From positions 49,591,161-49,655,160 of the forward strand of contig OY856187.1 in the NCBI GenBank assembly GCA_963693315.1: DNA of 64,000 bases, read 5' to 3'. The position numbers and the translations under genes were made by a program. Below the pieces are notes generated by a model. It worked only from the letters and a program-made list of their open reading frames with translations. It was not told the origin of the DNA and ran no database searches. Source of the DNA: Diogma glabrata (Eukaryota; Arthropoda; Insecta; Diptera; Cylindrotomidae). Positions 46,103 to 55,982 of the stretch are shown piece by piece. Each line of letters opens with the position of its first letter. The stretch's first letter is position 1.

Positions 46103-46542
46103 CTAGGAGGGCCCGGCGTGCTTCGCTACGCTTATAAATAAAGTTTTTGCGTAGACATTTTGTTGACGTAGAAGCAATGATTTCAAAAAGTGGTAATGCG
46201 AAATGCTAGCATATAATTTTTAATTTTTCTTTTTAAATATATGAATGAAAAATAATCAGAACTCTAGCTGATCAGTTTGGATATATGAAAAATTAGCGAT
46301 CAAATAAGTTTTCAAGTAAGCTTATTTCATCTCTAACTTAATTGATCGCTAATTTGTCATATATCCGAACTGATCAGCTAGAGTTCTGATTATTTTTCAT
46401 TCATATATTTAAAAAGAAAAATTAAAAATTATATGCTAGCATTTCTCTTTACCACTTTTTGAAATCATTGCTTCTACGTCAACAAAATGTCTACGCAAAA
46501 ACTTTATTTATAAGCGTAGCGAAGCACGCCGGGCCCTCCTAG
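46103..46542. mobile_element. Palindromic Helitron-derived element with a 3' end at both termini
   Basis: 440 bp; arms 46103-46310 and 46335-46542 are near-perfect reverse complements. The right end reads AAGCGTAGCGAAGCACGC, then CGGGCCCTCCTAG, then T. That is a short hairpin (GCGTaGC-GAA-GCACGC) just upstream of a CTAG terminus followed by T, the form of a Helitron 3' end. Because the element is a palindrome, the left end carries the same structure on the other strand (CTAG then T). A third copy of this terminus, alone, ends at 47219. No gene inside. Confidence 0.75.
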
Positions 46543-46797
46543 TATTTATTAATCATTTTATTTCTACACGCATAAGAAAAAGTAAAGAGGTGTCAAGGGA
46601 CACCCGGATGGAACGAAGTTCCTTTCGATTAATTAGTGAAAGAATGGTTGTAATAAAAAAAAATTTATTTTTTTAAGTTTGGGAAATTTGAGAAATTTGG
46701 AAAATTCGGGAAATTTGGGAAATTGTTTTTTTAATTTCTAATCAATAGAAAATAAAAAAATTAGTGAAGGAATTGTAATAAAATTTTATTTTTCAGG
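46543..46797. other. Helitron-associated flank
   Basis: GGTGTCAAGGGACACCCGGATGG at about 46590 contains one GGTGTCAAG unit followed by a GGGACACCC half, and CGATTAATTAGTGAAAG. It looks like the ancestral sequence from which the neighbouring 9-bp minisatellite expanded. GGGAAATTTGAGAAATTTGG-type 10-bp repeats lie at 46680-46722. Confidence 0.45.
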
Positions 46798-47046
46798 GTG
46801 TCAAGGGTGTCAAGAGTCAAGGGTGTCAAGGGTGTTAAGGGTGTCAAGGATGTCAAGGTTGTAAAGGTTGTCAAGGGTGTCTAGGTTGTCAAGGGTGTCA
46901 AGGGTGTCAAGTGTGTCAAGGGTGTCAAGGGGTGTCAAGGGTGTCAAGGGTGTCAAGGTTGTCAAGGGTGTCAAGGTTGTCAAGGGTGTCAAGGTTGTCA
47001 AGGGTGCAAAGGGTGTCAAGGGTGTCAAGGGGTGTCAAGGGTGTCA
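46796..47046. repeat. GGTGTCAAG minisatellite (9 bp)
   Basis: About 26 tandem copies of GGTGTCAAG with GGTTGTCAAG-type variants and a few 10-bp units (GGGGTGTCAAG). Open frames on both strands here (RVSRVS and TLTPLTP types) are repeat artefacts. It sits between the Helitron palindrome and the solo Helitron 3' end; internal minisatellites are common in nonautonomous Helitron/Helentron elements. Confidence 0.9.
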
Positions 47047-47107
47047 ACCATTAAAATATTGTCGTACTTTTCGTGAGAATCGTGAGAGTAATGATCGTAC
47101 TTTTCGT

Positions 47108-47219
47108 GAGAAATGCTAGCATGTAGCAAATGCCACCATGCTCACCGGGCCCACCCCACAAAATGTCTACGCAAAAACTTTATTTATAAGCGTAGCGAAG
47201 CACGCCGGGCCCTCCTAGT
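47108..47219 (+). mobile_element. Solo Helitron 3' end
   Basis: AAATGCTAGCATG near 47110 and ACAAAATGTCTACGCAAAAA followed by CTTTATTTATAAGCGTAGCG through CTCCTAG are the same as the right arm end at 46480-46542, with the hairpin and CTAG|T terminus. The 30 bp between them (GCCACCATGCTCACCGGGCC) differ. Together with the minisatellite this may be the 3' part of a nonautonomous Helitron whose 5' end is near 46570; that is inferred. Confidence 0.65.
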
Positions 47220-47532
47220 ATCTATTATCAAGAGATGCACCACATACATCAACACTTATACCATTATCACGTCGACGATACAAAGGATAACCATTCACAG
47301 ATTCTTTAGTATTTTCAGAAAAAGGCTTTGGAAAATTCTTACTAGATTTACCATCTCTCATACCATCAGAATTGGGATTTAGAGCACCACATGGTCCATG
47401 CATCATATGACGTTTCACATACTCATGTAATTTAGGAAAAAGAATGGGATCAGAGATTTCAGTACATACAAATTTATTAATCCTTTCATTTCGATCAATT
47501 CTATCTTCATCTGACAAATGTAACAAACACAT
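47220..47532 (-). pseudogene. Helitron Rep/helicase (Helitron_like_N region end) fragment
   Basis: Minus strand, about 104 codons. LSDEDRIDRNERINKFVCTE, then ISDPILFPKLHEYVKRHMMH, GPCGALNPNS, GMRDGKSSKNFPKPF and GYPLYRRR follow the hallmark order of Helitron transposases (CAEIPDP...V...MIHGPCG..NP...CM..GKC.K.FPK.F...T....GYPLYRRR). The conserved cysteines of CMxxGKC are replaced (MRDGKSS). The frame ends exactly where the solo Helitron 3' end begins, so that element appears to have inserted into it between an A/T pair. Helicase motifs are absent; inactive. Confidence 0.8.
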
Positions 47533-47706
47533 CAGGCAGGAATTAAAGCACCAGTACGATGATTAAAAATATTATGAATTTTAAAATGATAAATACCACG
47601 TGCAATTCATTTCTTCATTCACAACATTCATTTCAACATTAACACCATTCATTTATGAAGAAAAAACAGAAAAATCGAACATGGCTATTATGAAATATTT
47701 CTCTAT

Positions 47707-47839
47707 AGCAGGCTACAGACCTACAATCAATTTGTCAATCAATTCGAAAATAAACGAAATAAAATTTAGTGTAAAAATCCCCTAAATTTTTTTTCGTTTT
47801 CAATTGATTGACAAATTGATTGAAGGTCTGTAGCCTGCT
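47707..47839. mobile_element. Short MITE with ~50-bp TIRs
   Basis: AGCAGGCTACAGACCT followed by CAATCAATTTGTCAATCAATT (47707-47750) is mirrored by AATTGATTGACAAATTGATT followed by AGGTCTGTAGCCTGCT (47803-47839). The total is 133 bp and it is flanked by TAT/TAT, compatible with a 2-3-bp target duplication (TA or TAT). No gene. Confidence 0.75.
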
Positions 47840-49540
47840 TATCTTGTTTTAAACAGAAAGAACAAATCAATTTTATGAATTGTTTCTTTAATTTCTGATC
47901 AATAAAAAATATTTAAAAACAAAGAAAAATAATAATTAAATCAAATAAAATCAAAGAAAATCAAAGAAAAATAATAGTAATAAAAAAACAAAGAAAAATA
48001 ATACGTTTATCTACTCCTAAATCAATGCATAAACTAAATTGAAATTTGAAAAGAAAATATAAAATACTAAATAATAATAATAAAAAAACAAAGAAAAGAC
48101 TTGGGCAATTCCATTTCATATTGTATAGGAGGGCCGTTAAATTCAAAAATACATTTTAATTCGTCTATAACTTTTTTATTTATGATCCGATTTGCGTGAA
48201 AAATCTTTAAAATCTAAGTTACACTAATATCAGTTAGCAGTGAAAATTTTAAATGAATCCATCTGCGAATAAAAAAGCCTTAGGCTCCAAGAAATTTTTT
48301 TTAGCGTATTAATATATAAGATAATAAGTAAAACATAGAATACTAGATGGATTCAATGACATCAACCTTCAATAACGATCAGTTCGATTTTTGTTGCGGC
48401 CTAGTTATATTTATAATTTGTATTTTAAATTCTTGGCTATGTATCACTGTTGAACATCTTGAACACTAGTCCAAAACAATTCTTTTGTAGTTTCGAAAAC
48501 AGCGTTTTTGATTCATTTGATTAAAATTCTAAAATTGTGTTTTTTTGAAGGACTTCACGTTAAATAATCGTAGAAGAGGATAAATTTTGCTACGTTGTAG
48601 CAAATGTGTATTATAGTAAAATATTGAGTCAAACAAAATATAGATATGAACAAACAAGATCAGACTATATCAAACAAGTTTAACAAGTCAGATGAACTCG
48701 ACTTCGGGCGAAAGGCGTTAGGTTAAAAAATTATGCGATAACATACCTGTTTGCTATTCGATAGATTATCATTTAATATGGTTGATCAGTATCACTAATT
48801 ACAAACATTTTTTAAATTGTTGAAGTTGGCCAGAAAATTGGTTGAAGTATAAAATTATTACAGTCAAGTAAATCGAGGTTGGGGATCTATTCTTTTCGTT
48901 AGGTCTGATACAGTACCACCAGTGCAGAAAAATAGTATCCACCATCACTTTGGTTTTAGCTCTGGCAGGCATTGTGAATGTTCAACTAGCTGGATTTTAA
49001 ACCCTGTTGGTATACCGATGGTATACACGTTGGTATACTCGTTGATATACTCGTTGGCAATAATTTGACGACACTTTTTCCTCTAACTATTTTGATAGGT
49101 GACTTTAATGTTGGTTTTAATAAAAATCCTTAAAACTGGCTCTCAAACTATTTTCTACAAAAAATTTATGAACCAACTTTTTAAAGTTTAGGAATCTTAT
49201 CTGCATCTCTGCACCAGCAACTTTTTCGTTAGAGACAACTGATAGACTCAAACGAAAAAAACCCTGTGTCAATTGTTAATTAAACCTCTTTACAAAAAAT
49301 TATATGTTTTCTAGCACTTTACTTGGAAAATTATAAATAAATATAAAGGACAATTCAACTCACTAAATAAAGTTTCGATAAGGTCCAATAAAAACGCTTC
49401 ATTTACTATTTTTTAGCAAATCAAAACGAATTGTTTCGATTATTTTTTTCTGGTGGGAAGGAACAGCGAATGTTTTCGAATATTTTCGGCCTACTTAATA
49501 TATTAATTTAAAACAAAAATTCACATACAAAATTATGTTT
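47840..49540. other. AT-rich intergenic DNA, nothing recognised
   Basis: Contains several AAAACAAAGAAAAATAATA-type low-complexity repeats at 47900-48100 and GTTGGTATACTCGTTGATATAC repeats at about 49005-49050. No firm gene or TIR pair. Confidence 0.45.
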
Positions 49541-50189
49541 AAATCCAATTTGCAAATAGTAAAAATGTCCGGTTTCATTCATAAATGATTGCATGTTTAT
49601 GTTTATTTGTCAAAAATAAATTACAAATTTTTAACATTTATGCGCCTACGAAGATGAAATAATATTTTATTATGTGTGATTATGTTGTATGAAATAATGT
49701 TACTATTTCTGTTCGTTAAATTGTCGGTTGTAATACCACGAGTCATTGAAATTTTTTCGAAAATTTTTGTTAATTATAATTTTGTTTAAAAGATTCTAAA
49801 TAAAATTTTTCTACAAAATATTCAATAATACAAAATTATGTAAAAATGCAGTTTGCAAATAATAAAAATGTCCATTTTCATTCATATAAGGGATTGCATG
49901 TTTAAGTTTATTTGTCAAAAATAAATTACAAATTTATAGCATTTATGCGCCTACCAAGATGAACTTATATTTCATTTTGTTAGAAGAAGAAATGACTACA
50001 AAGAATTTTCATAGCGACAAAGCAAAATTATCGACGACAAGAAGAATTGCCGACAGTTAAAACAAAGCCTACTGTTTAAATATCATAGTTTGTATGAATG
50101 AAAAATAAAATTTCTGACAGCAAAAAAAAATTATCGGTTGTAATACCACGAGTCATTGAAATTTTTTCGAAAATTTTTTGATTTTACGA

Positions 50190-50312
50190 ATTAAATTATT
50201 TAGCAACACTGCGAATCAAAGCGCACAATAAACCACGAGTCCGAAGGACGAGTGGTTTAAGTAGTGGTTTGATTGAGCAGTGTTGCTTAAAAATAATTTA
50301 ATGAGTAAAATT
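50190..50312. repeat. Long hairpin module, copy 1
   Basis: ATTTTACGAATTAAATTATT, AGCAACACTG and CGAATCAAA are mirrored by TTTGATTGAGCAGTGTTGCT and AATAATTTAATGAGTAAAAT. The tip is TAAACCACGAGTCC-GAA-GGACGAGTGGTTTA (50229-50259). The hairpin is conserved in the next unit. Confidence 0.8.
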
Positions 50313-50778
50313 GAAAAATTTTAGACAAAAATTTCAATGAAGAGTGGTATTTAATGAGATAATTTTTTTTAATTATAATTTTGTTTAAAAGATAATTATT
50401 AGTTTCTAAATAAAATTTTTCTACAAATTATTTAATAATACAAAATTATGTAAAAATGCAAATAATAAAAATGTCCGTTTTCATTCATAAATATTTGCAT
50501 GTTTGTTTATTTGTCAAAAATAAATTACAAATTTATGCGCCTACTAAGATGAAATTATATTTCATTTTGTTAGAACAAAAATGACAACAAAGAATTCTCA
50601 TAACGACAAAGCAAAATTATCGACGACAAGAAGAATTGCCGACAGTTACAACAAAGCCTACTGTTCAAATATCATAGTTTGTATGAATGAAAAATAAAAT
50701 TTCTGACATCAAAAAAAAATTATCGGTTGTAATACCACTAGTCATTGAAATTTTTTCGAAAATTTTTTGATTTTACGA

Positions 50779-50901
50779 ATTAAATTATTTAGCAACACTG
50801 CGAATCAAAGCGCACAATAAACCACGAGTCCGAAGGACGAGTGGTTTAAGTAGTGGTTTGATTGAGCAGTGTTGCTTAAAAATAATTTAATGAGTAAAAT
50901 T
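50779..50901. repeat. Long hairpin module, copy 2
   Basis: Same as the module at 50190-50312, with the tip at 50818-50848 (GAGTCC-GAA-GGACGAG). Essentially identical between the two units, unlike the surrounding AT-rich parts, which vary. Confidence 0.8.
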
Positions 50902-51345
50902 GAAAAATTTTAGACAAAAATTTCAATGAAGAGTGGTATTTAATGAGATAATTTTTTTTAAATTATAATTTTATTTAAAAGATAATAATTATTAGTTTCT
51001 AAATAAAGTTTTTTCTACAAATTATTCAGCTTACAAAAAATTATGTAAAATTGCAAATTATAAAAATGTCCGTTTTCATTCATAAATAATTGCTTGTTTA
51101 TGTTTATTTGTCAAACATAAATTACAAATTTATAGCATTTATGCGCCTACTAAGATAAAATTATATTTCATTTTGTTAGAAGAAAAAATGACAACAAAGA
51201 ATTTTCATAACGACAAAGCAAAATTATCGACGACAAGAAGAATTGCCGACAGTAAAAACAAAGCCTACTGTTTAAATACCATAGTTTGTATGAATGAAAA
51301 ATAAAATATCTGACAGCAAAAAAAAATTATCTGCTAAATACAACT

Positions 51346-51500
51346 CGTCACCAAATTATTAGTCGATTATTTTTCAACATTACGACTCATTTGAGGCCAT
51401 TTGAGGCTAAAAATTTCCCTCGTGCGCTACGAGCACTCGGGACCTCAAATGACATTCGTAATAATGTTTATGAAAAATAATCGACTATTATTTGACGACT
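51346..51500. repeat. Alternative hairpin at the end of the tandem array
   Basis: TTAGTCGATTATTTTTCA...CATTACGA.TCATTTGAGG (51349-51399) is mirrored by CCTCAAATGACATTCGTAAT...TGAAAAATAATCGACTA (51440-51490). The loop holds CCTCGTGCGCTACGAGCACTCGG. It occupies the position of the standard hairpin after the shared AAAAAAAATTATC, so the last unit carries a different hairpin. Confidence 0.7.
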
Positions 51501-52440
51501 CGTGATATTATATATGAATATTTCTGTCATTCCAAAGAATGCATATGCTATATCTGACATTGATTGTAGGTACTTTCAGGGAAGAAAACTCTCAAATTAG
51601 AACAAATCAAGTAAGGCCTCTATCAAAGTATTTGTAAACCCAAATTGTGTTTCTCATATAACGAACTGCAGCAACACTAAAAAATGGTTAGACCATTCGC
51701 TTGTTCACAACAAATTTGTTTTTTGTGATGCAAAAAATACCAAATACTAGAACCTGCGTTTAGGATACATAAACCTCAATCATATATGTAGCGCTTAATA
51801 TTATATCGATAAGGGGTTGATCAAACCAAGATTGGTTCTTGTAATGGAAGAATTTTGGCAATCCGTATAACGTTCCACACCCAAGAAATGGCGAAACAAC
51901 TTCGCTTTTTTAATTGAGAAAATATTGAAAAACAGGAAAATTTCAACGCCATATTCACAGCGCTCGGACAAATCGAAGTCAGGTTTCATATTCATTGGAT
52001 TACACACAAATATCTAATGTTTCCGAATCCATTCCAAATATGATCCTAAGTTAGCGTTTTGGAGTTTTGGTTAGGTTCGGTTCAACGCAAATTAACTTAT
52101 TAATGGATTGAGAAGCCAAAACCAGAACAACCTATAATTTTCTCTTTACAGCGTTCCAGCCAATCCAAATGGTTTCCAGATCTAAAGAATTGTGTCAAAT
52201 GATTCAAAATAGTTAGATAACTCCTGATTTATCCAGCATATCGTTAATGCTTTTACTTCTTTGCTTTAGCTTCTTGTCTTAAAATCAAGATTTATCAGAT
52301 TTTGGTGGTGTTCAAAGTCAACAAAGACTACACTATTAGTAAGTCGACAGTCTTGGATGTCATTTATGTCATTGTGTTGACGTTTTTTACTGATTTTGAA
52401 ATTTCTTGCTGGTACTAACTGAGAAACATTGCCACAACAT
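51501..52440. other. Intergenic DNA, possible decayed upstream part of the non-LTR remnant
   Basis: Slightly higher G+C than average and irregular frames, but I could not recognise conserved reverse transcriptase motifs. A minus-strand 68-codon frame at 51801-52007 has no family. Confidence 0.35.
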
Positions 52441-52444
52441 ATAC

Positions 52445-53030
52445 AAAGCTATTGATCGCCTGTTATCAATTATGCGTCACGAAACTCCACATATAACTTT
52501 AATATCGTGGAAGAAACTATTACAGAATCAGAGTATCAGCTAATGGCACATCAAGACTACCTTCATACTAAGACTGAAACTCTACCAGTTATATCGCACA
52601 ATAGCCTGCGAGTATGTCAATATCGTCTCAGCTACAACAAAAATGATCACCCATGCAAAGAATTTCTCAACACTTCATCTCCACCAGCCACATTACAAAC
52701 AATTTCATATAACTCAGACATAGAAACTAGCATACCCCTAAGGGCTAAACAACAAAGCCTGTAAGGGGTATCTTATAATGATACGTAGAAAAACTAACGA
52801 TTATGCTCCTGGACTATTAGAAAAACTTTGTCCTTGGTCAGAAAAATTTTCACTTCATTTTACAATATCCCAGCCTAGGTCAGAAAGGTGTCATCTGCTT
52901 AGTAGTTATAAAGTGAAAATTGAAAACAGCATCATCAATGTATGCTCGATTTGTAATAACGGACCACACGGCACTAGGCATCTATTCCAATGGCCAAGGA
53001 GCTCAACAAATTTGAAAGTAAGATCATAGT
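52445..53030 (+). pseudogene. Jockey-type non-LTR retrotransposon, C-terminal remnant
   Basis: Plus strand, two adjacent frames (52507-52764 and 52778-53029). The first has YLHTKTETLPVISHNSLRV and NHPCKEFL-like HPCKEF, resembling the H.E...LPV..H...L..Q.L......HPC segment. The second has HLLSSYKVKI then VCSICNNGPHGTRHLFQWP and STNL, resembling the zinc-knuckle end (CP.C...PH.T.HLF.C...PT.L) of jockey-like elements. The final Cys is Trp here (QWP). The frames are separated by a stop and frame change. Polymerase motifs are missing, so this is a 5'-truncated, old copy. Confidence 0.65.
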
Positions 53031-53930
53031 AGATGTCTGCAAAGTGTTCTCAAATACTTCAACATTTAACGTCTCTAGTCAGGTGTCTCTGCTTAACCAG
53101 TTGTTTTTTTTTTAAATGTAACTAAAATATGGGCAACGCATCAAAAATACAGTGTCTGAGTCAATCGGGATCAGAAGTTCTCAAATCCTGGGAGAAGCAG
53201 ACTGGTATCTAACTGTTGAAGGAAAGACGAAGAATATTTCTGGATCAGTGAAGATGAGAAGAAGGCTCTACCGAGATTTGATATAGTATTAGAAAAGGGC
53301 TCGTTTTCAATGTTTAGAAGATTGCTCATTACAATGGGTGTTATAGGCAACATCAAACTGCATCCCGTGTTAAGAGGCAATGTTTTTGAGCAATGAAAAT
53401 CTATGATCTTCTAATAAATCTGAGAAAAACAAAACTTCATGAAAATCCAGTGATACGGAAGAAAAGCTTGTCAAATTAAAACTCCTGTACATTTTTTTTA
53501 TGAAAATATTGCAAAATTCTAATTCAATCGGTAAGGACGTGGTTTTTTTTGTAACATATCACAACTGTGTGTTATAATCTAATCTAATCTTAAACTGCTA
53601 TAAAGTTTAAAAAACAGAGCATGAACTTTTTGGTTTATCTATATTTAGGTGGTCTTAACGCGAAGACGCTCAGTTCAGAAGAAACTGTGATCAAAAGACT
53701 GCGATTTCTCTCGCAAAATGTAGATTTCTTGACTAGACTGTGTGTAAGCAAAAGCGTATGTATTATAGTTAAATAATGTTTGTGCTTTCATGGATTGTGG
53801 AATTCACCGTACTATCACATACATTTCTCACATACATTTCGTACTATCAGATTCATTTCATAAATAATATCTGTCTATTTATGACGTTCCACTGTAATAC
53901 ATAATTTGTTTATTTTATAATTTTTTTTCC
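53031..53930. other. Intergenic DNA, nothing recognised
   Basis: TCTAATCTAATCTTA at 53576-53592 is a short repeat tract and could be the tail region of the upstream non-LTR remnant (AATCT-type microsatellite tail). No other feature. Confidence 0.35.
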
Positions 53931-53934
53931 TGTC

Positions 53935-54245
53935 AGAAATTTTATTTTTCATTCATACAAACTATGATATTTAAATAGTAGGCTTTGTTTTAACTGTTGA
54001 TAATTCTTCTTGTCGTGGCATAAATACAATAAATTTGTAATTTATTTTTGACAAATAAACATAAACATTTCCAACAATCATTTCCGAATGAAAACGGACA
54101 TTTTTATTATCTGCATTTTTACATAATTTTTTATTAAATTAATAATTTGAAGAAAAACTTTTATTTGAAACTACTAATTATCTTTTAAACAAAACTATAA
54201 TTCAAAAAAAAATTATCTCATTAACTACTACTCTGCTTTGAAATT
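53935..54245 (-). repeat. Inverted partial copy of the 600-bp tandem unit
   Basis: GTCAGAAATTTTATTTTTCATTCATACAAACTATGATATTTAAATAGTAGGC and GAAAACGGACATTTTTATTAT are the reverse complement of the unit at 49868-50140; it reaches TTTTTCAATTTTACTCATT, the hairpin flank. The hairpin itself is absent. It shows the repeat family is dispersed as well as tandem. Confidence 0.75.
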
Positions 54246-54565
54246 TTTACCTAAAATTTTTCAATTTTACTCATTGTAAAATATGTAATAAAAAAATAAG
54301 GAAAGTTTAACCTGCATCCCAATTTCAAGAATTGCAATAAATGGTGAAAGCTTGGGTGACAACGTTTGGGCACCACCAAAAGTAATAAGAATCTAGACAC
54401 ATCAAAATGAACCGATAAAGCACACAGCAATGGCCAAGGACTTAAAAAGAGACCGCTAGTAATGTGAAACAACTTGAGATATACGAATATAAAAAAAAAT
54501 GGGTTCAACAATTGGAATAGAGTTTAAGAACCTGATCGAAACGAACAAGCTTAAGTGGAGGATGA

Positions 54566-55045
54566 TGTTACGATTTTACATAATCGACATAAAAAACAAA
54601 ACAAAATTGTTTTCAACCTCAATTCACCATTGACATCATTGTTATCAACATATGAAACTATAACTAATTCTAAGAAGAAAAGTTGACAAAACAACAACAA
54701 TAATAAAATAAGTACAGAATGACAACAATGTTGATTATTCTCCGAATCTCTCGAGTTTTCTTTGCAAAGTAATTTTGGATTTAACTGGAACAATCTCCAT
54801 ACAAATAAAAATTGTACGTATTTAAGGAATTCATTTATGAAACAAAAGTTAGTTAAAATTAGACTGCGATAGTGTTAACAGAATAAGAATTAAACTAATT
54901 GTAAACGCAACGCTGTATCGTACAGAAAATCATGTAAATAAAAGTAAAGTGATATTTAAGTGTAAAGAGAGTTTTAAGTTGTAGTTAATAGAAATATTTT
55001 GGGTATTATTTTGGACACTGTTTTTGTACTGGAAATGTTTACGGT
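54566..55045 (+). mobile_element. Candidate solo LTR
   Basis: The sequence TTAAGTGGAGGATGA looks like a polypurine tract immediately before TGTTACGATTTTAC (54566), a typical LTR start. About 480 bp later GGTCAACCA is followed by TTGGCGTTTCTGCAGC, which could be a TGG-starting primer-binding site. An AATAAA-like stretch lies near 54938. No second LTR copy is visible in the window, so this is tentative. Confidence 0.35.
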
Positions 55046-55770
55046 CAACCATTGGCGTTTCTGCAGCTGTCGAAACTCAAACAATTATTTTACACCACAA
55101 ATCGAAATCAGTATGAAACGTCACAATGTAGTTTAATCAACTAAGAGATCACTTCCAATCAATTTTTATATTTCACCCAAAAAACAAATACAAGATAATA
55201 ATTTTTCCCATGACATAAATTATATTAAAAAAAATGAATGTTTGTCGATGTTGGCATTCCTGAGGTGCGAAAAGGAATTATTGTTATTTTTTGGACATTA
55301 ATTTAATGAATGACTCCATTTCCATTTCCATAATCTGCGTACAAATACGCAAATACAAATTTATATTCGACGTAGTGAAATATTAATTAAACATAACAAA
55401 GAGAATCATCGACAATAACAATTTAAAAGAAATTATTTCTATTTATTGCGATTTATTTCAAATCATTTGCATGAAAACAATAATAGCTACAACTTCTAGA
55501 TTTGTATATACAAAAATACAAATACACTAAATCAAAACAATCAAAATAATAATTTTTATTAATAAATTAAAAAAAAAATATAATACATAAGATGTAGTCT
55601 CGTTGAACATGTGAATTTATTAAAAAAAATATTTTGATTACACAAAAAATAATTCTATGTCTCTATCGATTTTCATTAAAAACAAAATGTATTTTTAACC
55701 ACAAAAAATGACAGTTGAAAGTTTGGATTCAAACGGTCCAAAAATTTCAAGATTTAAATTAAAACAATAA
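55046..55770. other. AT-rich intergenic DNA, nothing recognised
   Basis: No open frame or repeat of note; possibly a retroelement leader after the candidate LTR. Confidence 0.4.
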
Positions 55771-55771
55771 A

Positions 55772-55982
55772 ATATCAAATGATAATAAAAAATAAACGCC
55801 TTATTCTTGATAAATTGAGTTTTATTTCACTAAATACGTATTTCGAAAGCTATGCTTTCATCAAAACTCAGTTTTGAGATACTACTGTCGATGAAAGCAT
55901 AGCTTTGGAAATACGTATTTAGTGAAATAAAACTCAATTTAACAAGAATAAGGCGTTTATTTTTTATTATTATTTGAATATC
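55772..55982. mobile_element. Foldback/MITE with ~90-bp arms
   Basis: The left arm (55772-55862: AATAATAAAAAATAAACGCC-like, CTTATTCTTG, AAATTGAGTTTTATTTCAC, CTATGCTTTCATC) is mirrored by the right arm (55890-55982). The 27-bp centre has its own small palindrome CAAAACTCAGTTTTG. Similar in design to the 6838-7118 foldback (both include an AAAACTCAATT-type segment at comparable positions), but otherwise unrelated in sequence. Confidence 0.8.

Larger units (their letters stand above)
49545..51345. repeat. Tandem array of ~600-bp units with internal long hairpin
   Basis: The anchor AATGTCC.TTTTCATTCAT occurs at about 49565, 49868, 50470 and 51065. The spacings of about 303, 602 and 595 bp mean one half-length and two full units plus a partial last unit. 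Each full unit runs through TTATGCGCCTAC.AAGATGAA, AATTATCGACGACAAGAAGA, ATTGCCGACAGTTA and GTTGTAATACCAC.AGTCATT into a hairpin, then TTTCAATGAAGAGTGGTATT. An inverted, more diverged copy lies at 53935-54240. No coding sequence. Confidence 0.85.

Noticed and set aside
46810..47119. Open frames with LTPLTTLTP and RVSRVS repeats
   Set aside because: Both are readings of the GGTGTCAAG minisatellite.
50229..50259. Hammerhead-ribozyme-like GAGTCC-GAA-GGACGAG hairpin
   Set aside because: The stem and loop resemble hammerhead stem II, but the required CUGANGA and GAAA core strands are absent.
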